A stretch of DNA of 64,000 bases. Source: Clostridium sp. Marseille-Q2269. Its GTDB lineage: Bacteria; Bacillota; Clostridia; Clostridiales; Clostridiaceae. Below, piece after piece: positions 1 to 11,103 of this stretch (the first letter of the stretch is position 1; each line of letters begins with the position of its first letter). The stretch covers positions 124,001-188,000 of the forward strand of contig NZ_CALSFS010000006.1 in the NCBI RefSeq assembly GCF_943736985.1, given 5' to 3'. Both the position numbers and the translations under genes were made by a program. The notes beneath the pieces were generated by a model. The model ran no database searches. It was not told the origin of the DNA and worked only from the letters and a program-made list of their open reading frames with translations.

Positions 1-2398
<2,398 letters not shown>

Positions 2399-2567
2399 AA
2401 AATAAAATTCACTGTGTAATTTTGAAAGAACATTCTTTCAATAGAAACTCATTATATTAATGAGTACTAATTTAAAACGAAATCGTAGATTATAGAATTA
2501 CGGGAAACTCCTCAGCGGAGCTGATGAGTATTTAACTTCTAGAAATCGAAGATTTAAGAATTTAAAT

Positions 2568-2685
2568 ATCTGGTGATTATGGCTTGAAGGTAACACCCGT
2601 TCCCATGCCGAACACGAAGGTTAAGCTTCAAAGCGCCAATGGTACTGCAGGGGAAGCTCTGTGGAAGAGTAGGTCGTTGCCAGAT
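2568..2685 (+). rRNA. 5S ribosomal RNA
   Basis: A 118-nt molecule begins TCTGGTG and ends TGCCAGA, so the ends pair as the 5S terminal stem. The internal CCCATGCCGAACACG box and the GGTACTGCAGGGG segment are typical of bacterial 5S. It follows the 23S gene after a 170-nt AT-rich spacer (2399-2567), which has no tRNA. It is part of the same rRNA operon. Confidence 0.96.
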
Positions 2686-2693
2686 AAAAATAT

Positions 2694-2768
<75 letters not shown>

Positions 2769-2801
2769 TTTTTATTTTTTGACTAATAATATTAATATAA
2801 A

Positions 2802-2840
2802 AAAGATGTTGGTGTATTTTATTCCAACATCTTTATTTGC
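2802..2840 (+). terminator. Rho-independent terminator of the rRNA-tRNA operon
   Basis: AAAGATGTTGG (2802-2812) and CCAACATCTTT (2824-2834) form a perfect 11-bp stem followed by a T-rich tail. It sits 34 nt after tRNA-Asn and before the convergent lipoprotein gene. Confidence 0.85.
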
Positions 2841-2944
2841 ATATAAAAGTTTAATTTTAATATTCATATTTAGAACTACTCAGAAGAATCAATAATTTAT
2901 TAATCTGTTTTTTATTTTTAGGGTGTTAAAATTAAATCTATATT

Positions 2945-3796
2945 CTAATTCTTTTTAATATTCTTCCCATCACTTGTTAAAACTATATTATCATCTATAT
3001 CTGTTCTATAAATTTTAATATTTCTTTTTTGTAACTCTTTCATAGTTTCTTTGTGAGGATGTCCATAATCGTTATTTTTGCCACAACTTATTATAGCTAT
3101 TTTAGGATCAACTTTATCCAAAAATTCTTTAGATGATGATGAATGACTGCCATGATGACCTATTTTAAGTACATCTGAAGATAGATCAGCATTGGAATTT
3201 AACATGTCTTTTTCACTGTTTTTTTCTGCATCGCCTGTGAATAAAAATTTTGTATTGCCATCAATTATTTTTACTACTGCAGAGTAATCATTTAAATTAT
3301 TATAATTATTCTTAACTGGAGCTAAAAAATTTAATATCACATTATTTGATAGATTTAAAGATACCCCAGCTTTAGCTACATTAATTTTTAAATTTTTCTT
3401 TTTAAGTCCTAATATCATGTCTTTAAAGATTTTAGTGTTTGTTGTTTTCTTAGGAGCATAAAAATTTTTTATTTCGAATTCATCAATAACTTTTGGCATT
3501 CCACCTATATGATCTTCATGAGGATGAGTAGCTATTACATAATCTAATTTTTTTATATTTTGTTTTTTTAAATAATCTATTACACTATGAGAATCCTTTC
3601 TGGTACCAGCATCTATTAATATGTTTTCATTCTTTGTTTGGATTAAGATACTGTCCCCTTGTCCAACATTTATATAATGAACTTTTAATTCAGATGTATT
3701 ATTAGTGCTAATGGATTGTGGGGAACAAGCTGTGAATATAATTGATAAACATACCAATAAACATACAGTTATTAAATTTTTTTTCTTAAGTTTCAT
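2945..3796 (-). CDS. Secreted metallo-beta-lactamase-fold lipoprotein (ComEC C-domain type)
   Basis: This is a 283-residue protein. Residues 1-24 form a lipoprotein signal peptide with the lipobox FTAC, so it is probably anchored outside the membrane. The rest is a metallo-beta-lactamase fold. It has the metal-binding motif THPHEDHIGG near residue 90, a second ligand region FTGDAEKNS near 190, and KIGHHGSHSSSS near 212. This layout matches the stand-alone form of the ComEC C-terminal domain (often called ComE operon protein 3-like). It lacks the ComEC membrane channel, so a DNA-uptake role is not implied; a secreted phosphodiesterase or nuclease activity is an inference. The start is supported by AAGGAGT upstream. 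It is transcribed alone, convergent with the rRNA operon. Confidence 0.85.
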   Translation of the reverse strand: MKLKKKNLITVCLLVCLSIIFTACSPQSISTNNTSELKVHYINVGQGDSILIQTKNENILIDAGTRKDSHSVIDYLKKQNIKKLDYVIATHPHEDHIGGMPKVIDEFEIKNFYAPKKTTNTKIFKDMILGLKKKNLKINVAKAGVSLNLSNNVILNFLAPVKNNYNNLNDYSAVVKIIDGNTKFLFTGDAEKNSEKDMLNSNADLSSDVLKIGHHGSHSSSSKEFLDKVDPKIAIISCGKNNDYGHPHKETMKELQKRNIKIYRTDIDDNIVLTSDGKNIKKN

Positions 3797-3933
3797 AAGT
3801 TCAACTCCTTGTGTTATGTTAAATAAAGCATATATTATTTAATTTTAACATAAATTAACCAGAAGTAGATAAGTTTTTACATATATATTATAATAATATA
3901 GGGAAATTACATAACAAAAGGAGAGAATTAAAA

Positions 3934-4671
3934 ATGAAATCATTTATTTTATATTTGGGTTTTGGATTCTATATGCTTTTATCCCTTTTAAGGATAATAA
4001 AATTAAAATACTTGAAAATAAAAGGGAATAAAGAGGAAATAGATAAATACATTAATAAGAGCGTTTTAGGTTGGGCTAATTTTATAGTTAAAGGGATAGG
4101 GATAAAAATAAATAAAAAGGGATTAGAAAATATTCCAGAAGGTTCGTGTTTATATGTTGGAAATCATCAAGGATTGTTAGATATTCCAGTTGTAATTTCA
4201 TCTTTAGATAAATATGTGGGTTTTGTAGCTAAAAAGGAAATGCTAAAGCTTAGAATACTAACATATTGGATGAGGCAAATGAAATGTGTATTTATTGATA
4301 GAGAAAATATTAGAGCAGCAATAAAAACCATAAATGAAGGTGTAGACAATTTAAAAAATGGATATAGTATGTTGATATTTCCAGAAGGCACAAGAAGTAA
4401 GGGTGAAAAATTAGGAGAATTTAAAAAAGGAAGTATGAAGTTAGGAATAAAAGCAGGAGTGCCTATAGTACCTATAGCTATTGATGGGACATATAAGGTA
4501 AGAGAAGTTAATGGCGGTAAAATAAAGGCCGCAGATGTAGATTTAATAATATGTCCACCAATAGATCCTAAGAAACTTTCTAAAGAAGAACAAAACAATT
4601 TATCTGAGACTATTAAAGAAATTATACAAAAAGAATTAGATAACGTAAGGAAAAAAAAGTGTAAGGATTAA
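3934..4671 (+). CDS. plsC: 1-acyl-sn-glycerol-3-phosphate acyltransferase
   Basis: This 245-residue protein belongs to the PlsC/LPLAT family, which adds the second acyl chain to lysophosphatidic acid to make phosphatidic acid at the inner face of the membrane. It has an N-terminal hydrophobic segment (residues 1-25), the catalytic NHQGLLD motif (an NHX4D box) near residue 77, and the substrate-binding FPEGTRS near residue 148. A later PIVPIAIDGT block is also typical. Length is normal for the family. AAAGGAGAG precedes the ATG. It appears monocistronic, with a terminator overlapping its stop codon. Confidence 0.9.
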   Translation: MKSFILYLGFGFYMLLSLLRIIKLKYLKIKGNKEEIDKYINKSVLGWANFIVKGIGIKINKKGLENIPEGSCLYVGNHQGLLDIPVVISSLDKYVGFVAKKEMLKLRILTYWMRQMKCVFIDRENIRAAIKTINEGVDNLKNGYSMLIFPEGTRSKGEKLGEFKKGSMKLGIKAGVPIVPIAIDGTYKVREVNGGKIKAADVDLIICPPIDPKKLSKEEQNNLSETIKEIIQKELDNVRKKKCKD

Positions 4672-4690
4672 TCCTTATGCTTCTTTTTTT
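4657..4690 (+). terminator. Terminator of plsC
   Basis: An inverted repeat around GTAAGGATTAATCCTTAT overlaps the plsC stop codon and is followed by a run of seven T from 4684. Confidence 0.7.
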
Positions 4691-5034
4691 ATTTTAAAGA
4701 AGAAATTTTGCAAGAATAAAATAAAAAATATCAATTGTAAGATTTTTAAAGCAAAAACATACAATTGCAATATAATTATTTTAAATTGCAAAATTGAAGA
4801 AAAAATATGGTTGATTAATTTCTGAACCAATGATAGAATACCAATTATACAAATAATATATGACTTTAGATTAGGTCTTTAATGGGAAGTGGTATTAATA
4901 AATATTTAATATGGTGTTTAATTATAATATGATATGTAAAATTCACAAAATGAATGAAAAAAAATAAAAAATTCATAATATAGCTTTAAGGAAGACATAT
5001 AGGGGAATATGTATAAATAAATTTAGGGGGAATT
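4691..5034 (+). other. Gene-free AT-rich leader of the citrate synthase gene
   Basis: I see no gene in these 340 bases. The palindrome TTGCAA occurs three times within 84 bases (4708, 4765, 4786), plus a related CAATTG at 4732. This could be a regulatory cluster, but the composition makes chance repeats likely. The promoter of the 2-oxoglutarate genes must lie here or close by; no convincing sigma-A pair stands out. Confidence 0.4.
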
Positions 5035-6396
5035 ATGATGGTTAAAGTAACTAAGTCTTCATATAATCACTGGCTTCAAAATATATCAAGTCCTAACTTG
5101 TATAAAGATTTGTTTCCATATGATAAAATACCCAAGGTAACTTTTAATGATATACAGGTGCCTATGGATTTACCAGACAATATATGGATTACAGATACAA
5201 CATTTAGAGATGGACAGCAATCAATGCCACCATATACTACAGAGCAAATAGTAAAAATATATGATTATCTTCACAAATTAGATAATGGATCTGGCATAAT
5301 TAAACAAACAGAGTTTTTCTTATATTCACAGAAAGATAGAAAAGCAGCAGAAATATGTTTAAATAAAGGGTATGAATTCCCTGAAATTACATCCTGGATA
5401 AGAGCAAATAAGGAAGATTTTAAATTGGTTAAGGAAATGGGAATAAAAGAAACTGGTATGCTTATGTCTTGCTCAGATTATCATATATTTAAAAAACTTA
5501 ATACTACTAGAGAAAATGCTATGAATATGTATTTGGAAATTGCTGAGGAAGCTTTAGCTAATGGTATTGTTCCAAGGTGTCATTTAGAAGATATAACAAG
5601 GGCAGATTTTTATGGATTTGTAGTTCCTTTTGTAAATAAGTTAATGGAGCTTTCAAGAAAAGCTAATATTTCTGTTAAAATAAGAGCTTGTGATACTTTG
5701 GGATTAGCAGTACCTTATAGTGGTGCTTCACTTCCAAGGAGCGTTCAAGGAATTATTCATGGACTTAAGTATTGTTGTGATATTCCTTCTGAAAGAATAG
5801 AGTGGCATGGACATAATGATTTTTATGGAGTAGTAGCTAATGCTTCTACATCATGGCTTTATGGATGTTCATCTGTAAATACTTCTCTTTTGGGTATAGG
5901 AGAAAGAACAGGAAATTGTCCATTAGAGGCTATGATTATAGAATATGCACAATTGAAGGGGAATACGGCCAATATGAATTTGCATGTTATAAACGAAATA
6001 GCAGAATATTTTGAGAGAGAAATGAAGTATAACATACCTCCTAGAGCACCCTTTATTGGAAGTGAATTTAATGTTACAAGGGCTGGCATTCATGCAGATG
6101 GAATATTAAAAAATGAAGAAATATATAATATTTTCAATACAGAAAAAATTTTAGATAGACCAGTTGTTGTTGCAGTAAATCAATATTCAGGATTGGCTGG
6201 AATTGCGGCATGGATAAATACTTATTTCAAATTAAAAGGTGAAAATAAGATAGATAAAAAAGATGAAAGAATCTTTGCTATAAAAGAATGGGTAGATAAT
6301 CAATATGAAAATGGCAGAACAACTATAATAGGAAATAATGAATTAGAGATTATAGTGAAACAACTTATACCAGAATTGTTTCAAAGAGCCAGCTAA
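5035..6396 (+). CDS. Citrate (Re)-synthase, homocitrate/isopropylmalate synthase family
   Basis: This 453-residue protein has the alpha-isopropylmalate/homocitrate synthase TIM-barrel fold. The DTTFRDGQQ motif lies near residue 53, the catalytic metal site HGHND near 262, and the GIGERTGNCPLE block near 296. It lacks the long leucine-type regulatory C-terminus. It is followed directly by aconitase and isocitrate dehydrogenase genes, the context of the experimentally established Re-citrate synthase of Clostridium kluyveri. I therefore infer that it condenses acetyl-CoA and oxaloacetate to citrate, not homocitrate. No normal (Si) citrate synthase gene is seen in the window. AGGGGG at 5025-5030 is 4 nt from this ATG and 7 nt from the next ATG at 5038, so 5038 may be the true start. 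Confidence 0.85.
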   Translation: MMVKVTKSSYNHWLQNISSPNLYKDLFPYDKIPKVTFNDIQVPMDLPDNIWITDTTFRDGQQSMPPYTTEQIVKIYDYLHKLDNGSGIIKQTEFFLYSQKDRKAAEICLNKGYEFPEITSWIRANKEDFKLVKEMGIKETGMLMSCSDYHIFKKLNTTRENAMNMYLEIAEEALANGIVPRCHLEDITRADFYGFVVPFVNKLMELSRKANISVKIRACDTLGLAVPYSGASLPRSVQGIIHGLKYCCDIPSERIEWHGHNDFYGVVANASTSWLYGCSSVNTSLLGIGERTGNCPLEAMIIEYAQLKGNTANMNLHVINEIAEYFEREMKYNIPPRAPFIGSEFNVTRAGIHADGILKNEEIYNIFNTEKILDRPVVVAVNQYSGLAGIAAWINTYFKLKGENKIDKKDERIFAIKEWVDNQYENGRTTIIGNNELEIIVKQLIPELFQRAS

Positions 6397-6571
6397 TTGT
6401 TAATGTATACTTATAAAAAACGGTCTATAGAAAATATAATTAAATGAAATATAGAACACAATTTTAAAAAGTATATCAGTATTAAGGAAGAAAAAATAAG
6501 TTAGAAGATATAAATAAAAATCAGTTATATAAATAAAATATAGAAATACAAATTGATTGGGGGAATAACCT

Positions 6572-8488
6572 TTGGGTTTAACTTTAACAGAGAAAATAAT
6601 TAAATCTCATTTAATAAAAGGAAGTATGGTTAAAGGACAAGAGATTGCAATTAAAATAGATAATACATTAACTCAAGATTCTACTGGAACCATGGCTTAT
6701 CTTCAGTTTGAAGCATTGGGTATAGATAGAGTAAAAACTAAAAGATCTGTAGCCTATATAGATCATAATATGTTACAGTCAGGGCCAGAAAATGCTGATG
6801 ACCATTTATATATACAAACTGTTGCTAAAAAGCATGGAATTTATTTTTCAAAGCCGGGTAACGGTATATGTCATCAGGTTAATTTAGAAAGGTTTGGTGT
6901 TCCAGGAGAAACTTTATTAGGCTCTGATAGCCATACTCCAACGGGAGGTGGAATAGGAATGCTAGCAATAGGGGCCGGTGGGCTAGATGTAGCAGTGGCT
7001 ATGGCTGGTGGAGAATATTATATAAATATGCCTAAAGTAGTTAAGGTGAATTTAACAGGAGAATTAAGACCTTTTGTATCTGCAAAGGATGTTATATTAG
7101 AACTTTTAAGAAGATTATCTGTAAAAGGTGGAGTGGGAAAAATATTTGAATATGTAGGAGAAGGAGTAGAAACTCTTACGGTTCCAGAGCGAGCAACTAT
7201 AACTAATATGGGAGCGGAATTAGGTGCTACAACATCAATATTCCCATCAGATAATATTACTAGAGAGTTTTTAAGGGCTCAAGAAAGAGAAGAAGATTAT
7301 AAGTATTTAGTAGCAGATGAAGATGCCATTTATGATGAAGAAGTAGAAATAAATTTATCAGAGTTAAAGCCTTTAGCAGCTTGCCCCCACAGTCCTGATA
7401 ATGTGGTTCCTGTATCAAAACTTAAAAGTATAAAGGTTAACCAAGTTGCTATAGGTAGCTGTACAAATTCTTCTTATACAGATATGTTAAGAACAGCTAG
7501 TATATTAAAGGGAAAAACTATATCAGAAAATGTATCTTTGGTTATAGCTCCAGGGTCTAAACAAGTTTTAAATATGATGGCTGACAACGGAGCTTTGACA
7601 AATCTAGGTATGGCAGGAGCAAGAATATTAGAATGTGCCTGTGGGCCATGCATAGGAATGGGTCAATCTCCTTGCACAGATGCGGTATCTTTAAGAACTT
7701 TCAATAGAAATTTTCAAGGGAGATCTGGAACTAAATCAGCTAATGTATATTTGGTAAGTCCAGAAGTAGCAGCCGTTTCAGCATTAACAGGATATATAAC
7801 AGACCCTACAGAATTAGATACTTTTGAAGATATAAAAATGCCTAATAAATTTTTGATTAATGATAATTTAATAGTGCCACCAGCAAAAGAGGGAGAACAT
7901 ATAGAGGTTAAGAGAGGCCCTAATATAAAGCCTTTCCCTAAATCAGAAGCATTAAAAGAATTAGTAGTGGGAAAGGTGTTAACTAAGGTAGAAGATAATA
8001 TTACAACAGATCATATAATGCCATCTAACGCTAAACTTTTACCTTATAGATCTAATGTTCCATATTTATCAAACTTCTGCTTAACTCCTTGTGATGAAAA
8101 ATTCCCTGAAAAAGCAAAGAAAAATGGTGGAGGTATAATAGTGGCAGGTACAAATTATGGACAAGGTTCTAGTAGAGAACATGCAGCTTTAGCCCCTTTA
8201 TATTTAGGAATAAAAGCTGTTTTAGCAAAATCTTTTGCTAGAATTCATAAAGCAAACCTAATAAATAATGGTATATTACCTTTAGTTTTTCAATGTGAGG
8301 AAGATTATAACTCTATTGATGAAATGGATGAGTTAATTATAGAAGACACATTAAGTCAGGTGGAAACAGGAAACATAGAAGTAATAAATAAAACTAAAAA
8401 TATAAAATACAAAACTTTATTGGAATCAACAGGCAGACAAAAGAACATGATCTTAAATGGAGGATTATTAAACCTGATAAAAAAATAA
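6572..8488 (+). CDS. acnA: Aconitate hydratase
   Basis: This 638-residue aconitase isomerises citrate to isocitrate through a [4Fe-4S] cluster. The cluster-binding cysteines appear as GSCTNSSYTD (near residue 295) and CACGPCIGMG (near 361). GSDSHTPTGGGIG (near 117) and the C-terminal swivel-domain motif YGQGSSREHAAL (near 528) are also present. It is a short aconitase (about 640 residues), as in other clostridia, not the 900-residue form. Translation starts at TTG, set by GGGGGA seven bases upstream; no ATG fits. It lies between citrate (Re)-synthase and isocitrate dehydrogenase and only 15 nt from the latter. Confidence 0.93.
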   Translation: MGLTLTEKIIKSHLIKGSMVKGQEIAIKIDNTLTQDSTGTMAYLQFEALGIDRVKTKRSVAYIDHNMLQSGPENADDHLYIQTVAKKHGIYFSKPGNGICHQVNLERFGVPGETLLGSDSHTPTGGGIGMLAIGAGGLDVAVAMAGGEYYINMPKVVKVNLTGELRPFVSAKDVILELLRRLSVKGGVGKIFEYVGEGVETLTVPERATITNMGAELGATTSIFPSDNITREFLRAQEREEDYKYLVADEDAIYDEEVEINLSELKPLAACPHSPDNVVPVSKLKSIKVNQVAIGSCTNSSYTDMLRTASILKGKTISENVSLVIAPGSKQVLNMMADNGALTNLGMAGARILECACGPCIGMGQSPCTDAVSLRTFNRNFQGRSGTKSANVYLVSPEVAAVSALTGYITDPTELDTFEDIKMPNKFLINDNLIVPPAKEGEHIEVKRGPNIKPFPKSEALKELVVGKVLTKVEDNITTDHIMPSNAKLLPYRSNVPYLSNFCLTPCDEKFPEKAKKNGGGIIVAGTNYGQGSSREHAALAPLYLGIKAVLAKSFARIHKANLINNGILPLVFQCEEDYNSIDEMDELIIEDTLSQVETGNIEVINKTKNIKYKTLLESTGRQKNMILNGGLLNLIKK

Positions 8489-8503
8489 ATATTTGGAGGG
8501 TAC

Positions 8504-9505
8504 ATGGTGAGATATAATATAACTTTAATACCAGGAGATGGTATAGGACCAGAAGTAACTGAAGCTGCAAGAAAAATTATAGATGCAACAGGAGTAGATA
8601 TTAATTGGCATATAGTAGAAGCGGGAGAAAAAGTTTTAGATGAATATAAAACTCCTCTTCCAGAATATGTTTTAGATAGTATAAAAGAGAATAAAGTAGC
8701 ACTTAAAGGACCTATAACTACTCCTATAGGAAAGGGATTTAGAAGCGTAAATGTTACATTAAGAAAAAGTTTAAATTTATATGCCAATATAAGACCTGTA
8801 AAAAGTTATAAAGGAATAAAATCTAGATATGATAATGTAGATTTAATAATTGTAAGAGAAAATACAGAAGATTTGTATGCAGGCATTGAGCATATGATTG
8901 GTGATGATGTTGCAGAAAGTATAAAAGTAATTACTAAAAAAGCCAGTGATAGAATAGTAGAATATGCTTTTGATATAGCAAGAAAAGAAAATAGAAATAA
9001 AGTTACTGCAGTGCATAAAGCCAATATAATGAAGTTATCTGATGGATTATTTTTAAAATGTTCAAGAGAGGTTGGAAGTAAAAATAGTGATATAGAATTT
9101 GATGATGTAATAGTAGATGCTATGGCTATGAAATTAGTTTTAAATCCAGAAAAATATGATGTTTTAGTAATGCCTAATCTATATGGAGATATTTTATCAG
9201 ATATGGCAGCTGGTTTAGTTGGTGGATTGGGATTACTTCCTGGAGCTAATATAGGTGATAAAGGAGCGGTATTTGAATCAGCTCATGGTGCAGCTCCTGA
9301 TATTGCAGGACAAAATAAAGCTAATCCAACAGCATGCATATTAAGTGGAGTTATGATGCTTAAATATCTTGGAGAAAATGAAAAAGCTAAAAAAATTGAA
9401 GATTCAATAGAGAAAGTATTTAGAGAAGGTAAATATTTTACAGAAGACTTAGGTGGAACTTCTACCACAGAAGAGTTTACAAAAGCAGTTATAAGGAATC
9501 TTTAA
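8504..9505 (+). CDS. icd: Isocitrate dehydrogenase (isopropylmalate dehydrogenase superfamily)
   Basis: This 333-residue beta-decarboxylating dehydrogenase converts isocitrate to 2-oxoglutarate and carbon dioxide. It opens with IPGDGIGPEV. The substrate site sequence FRSVNVTLRKSLNLYANIR (residues 86-104) and the metal/cofactor block MPNLYGDILSDMAAGLVGG (near 224) are intact. Its length is that of the short NAD-type enzyme. It follows aconitase by 15 nt with a strong GGAGGG site. With the two upstream genes it completes the oxidative route from oxaloacetate to 2-oxoglutarate, so glutamate synthesis is the likely purpose. NAD versus NADP use was not determined. Confidence 0.88.
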   Translation: MVRYNITLIPGDGIGPEVTEAARKIIDATGVDINWHIVEAGEKVLDEYKTPLPEYVLDSIKENKVALKGPITTPIGKGFRSVNVTLRKSLNLYANIRPVKSYKGIKSRYDNVDLIIVRENTEDLYAGIEHMIGDDVAESIKVITKKASDRIVEYAFDIARKENRNKVTAVHKANIMKLSDGLFLKCSREVGSKNSDIEFDDVIVDAMAMKLVLNPEKYDVLVMPNLYGDILSDMAAGLVGGLGLLPGANIGDKGAVFESAHGAAPDIAGQNKANPTACILSGVMMLKYLGENEKAKKIEDSIEKVFREGKYFTEDLGGTSTTEEFTKAVIRNL

Positions 9506-9835
9506 ATTTAAATATAAATTTTTAATATGCTAGTATCTTTTAATTTGATATATATAACTTCTATGATCCCCTTTACAATTTTACTTTGGTTTTTCTTATA
9601 ATTTTATTTTTATAGGAAGAACTTTTTTTATATTACAAAACTCATTGCTATGATGCTGTGTTTAAAGTGATTTTAGGGAATATATATAAAGAAACTTGAT
9701 TTGTTTATAAAAATTTTATTTTGTTATTTTCAAATAGAACTTAATATGATAAAGTATTAGTATATATTTTATTGCTGTATTAAGATAAAGTGATGAAATG
9801 CATTAATGAACAGTAAATTAATGGGAGGAATAATT
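9506..9835 (+). other. Gene-free interval between icd and the ABC ATPase gene
   Basis: These 330 bases are AT-rich with no open frame that has a ribosome site. I see no clear terminator after icd and no obvious regulatory fold. The promoter of the ABC ATPase gene presumably lies in the last 100 bases. Confidence 0.4.
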
Positions 9836-10618
9836 ATGGAACAATCCTTAAATATAAATGAGTATAATAAAGTTACAAATGAAAATCAGGTTATGATAGA
9901 AACTAAAAATATAAAAAAAGTTTTTGGTGATTTAGTGGTTTTTAAGGATTTAAACCTTAAGATTACAAAAGGAGAAGTTGTAGTAATAATAGGATCTTCT
10001 GGTTCAGGTAAAAGTACTTTTTTAAGATGTTTAAATGCATTAGAGGAAATAGATAATGGATCTATAGAAGTTGAAGGAAGGCTTTTAGATGCTAATAATA
10101 AGAAATCCATGAAAGAAGTATGTTCTAAGATGGGGATGGTGTTTCAAAATTTTAATTTGTTCCCTCACATGACTGTATTAAATAATGTAATGATAGGACC
10201 TTTAGTTTCTAAAGGTGAAAATAAAGAAGAAGTTTTAAAAAGAGCTAAAGATCTACTTAAAAAAGTAGGACTTCAAGATAAGATGGAGTACTATCCTAGC
10301 AAATTATCTGGAGGGCAAAAGCAGAGGGTAGCCATTGCAAGGGCTCTAGCTATGAATCCAGATATAATGCTTTTTGATGAACCAACTTCCGCTTTGGATC
10401 CAGAATTAGTAGGAGAAGTTTTAACTGTTATGAAAAATTTAGCAGAAGAAGGTATGACTATGGTGGTTGTAACTCATGAAATGGGATTTGCAAAGGAAGT
10501 TGCAGATAGAGTTATTTTTATGGATGGTGGGAATTTTATAGAAGAGTCTAGTCCAGATATATTCTTTACATGCCCTAAGGAAGAGAGAACCAAAGAGTTT
10601 TTAAAAAAAGTGTTATAA
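9836..10618 (+). CDS. glnQ: Polar amino-acid ABC transporter ATP-binding protein
   Basis: This 260-residue ATPase of the GlnQ/HisP family drives uptake of polar amino acids. Walker A is GSSGSGKST near residue 60, the Q-loop [15 protein letters not shown] near 100, the signature [16 protein letters not shown] near 157, and Walker [15 protein letters not shown] near 179. The start at 9836 is chosen because GGGAGGA lies just upstream; an in-frame ATG 30 bases earlier has no such site. There is no permease or binding-protein gene beside it. A permease and binding protein of the same family lie at 40923-42374 without an ATPase, so they may be its partners; that pairing is inference. Confidence 0.88.
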   Translation: MEQSLNINEYNKVTNENQVMIETKNIKKVFGDLVVFKDLNLKITKGEVVVIIGSSGSGKSTFLRCLNALEEIDNGSIEVEGRLLDANNKKSMKEVCSKMGMVFQNFNLFPHMTVLNNVMIGPLVSKGENKEEVLKRAKDLLKKVGLQDKMEYYPSKLSGGQKQRVAIARALAMNPDIMLFDEPTSALDPELVGEVLTVMKNLAEEGMTMVVVTHEMGFAKEVADRVIFMDGGNFIEESSPDIFFTCPKEERTKEFLKKVL

Positions 10619-10717
10619 AAAAATAAATTCAAACAATAATATTAATAAATTTATACTGTTTTTATTGGTTAAATTAAAAAATATTATAAAAGTATGAAAA
10701 TCATTTCCAAAAATACC

Positions 10718-10746
10718 TTGACTATGGTATGAATTAATAATATAAT
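10718..10746 (+). promoter_or_regulatory. Sigma-A promoter of the lysine riboswitch transcript
   Basis: TTGACT (10718-10723) and TATAAT (10741-10746) are separated by exactly 17 bases and lie about 27 bases before the riboswitch. Transcription should begin near 10753. Confidence 0.75.
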
Positions 10747-10772
10747 ATATTAAAAGTGAATAGTAAGTAGAT

Positions 10773-10932
10773 AGAGGTGCGGTATTGATTAGTACTTTTA
10801 CAGAGGGAAGCACTATGAAGTAAAAGGAAAGGAAATATGGCCGAAGTATACAACTGAGACTTTAAAGTTGTACGCTGGGGTTGCATAGAATATGTGTAAC
10901 ACTGTCACAAATTTATTTTGTGGAGAGCTATC
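10773..10932 (+). promoter_or_regulatory. Lysine riboswitch (L box)
   Basis: The conserved L-box core is present in order: GAGGTGCGG, TTAGTA, AGAGGGAAGC, AAAGGAAAGG, GGCCGAAG, CGCTGGGGTTGCA, ACACTGTCAC and GGAGAGCTATC. The stem GGTTGCATAG...TATGTGTAAC and the closing helix of the junction are recognisable. It is followed by an intrinsic terminator at 10988 and then by an NhaC-type carrier gene. This arrangement predicts premature termination when lysine is bound, so the carrier would be expressed under lysine starvation. Confidence 0.95.
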
Positions 10933-10987
10933 ATTCAAAGTATTCGTACTGTTTTATTCATGTGGCACAACTAAAGTACGTTTATAT

Positions 10988-11021
10988 GCCTTGAGTGTAA
11001 AGCTTAAGGCTTTTTTGTTTT
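10988..11021 (+). terminator. Riboswitch-controlled intrinsic terminator
   Basis: GCCTTGAG (10988-10995) pairs with CTTAAGGC (11003-11010), with one mismatch, and is followed by TTTTTTGTTTTT. A second helix just upstream (CGTACT at 10945 with AGTACG at 10975) may act as part of the switch between folds. Confidence 0.85.
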
Positions 11022-11103
11022 TGATGATGGTTTTCCTCCCCGTATTCACTTAAATTTTTAAGCTTATATAGCTTAAAATTTATAAATAGAGGAGGAGATT
11101 TTT

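Noticed and set aside
4167-4598. 143-residue minus-strand frame opposite plsC
   Set aside because: Shadow of the PlsC frame; composition is the mirror of a coding strand.
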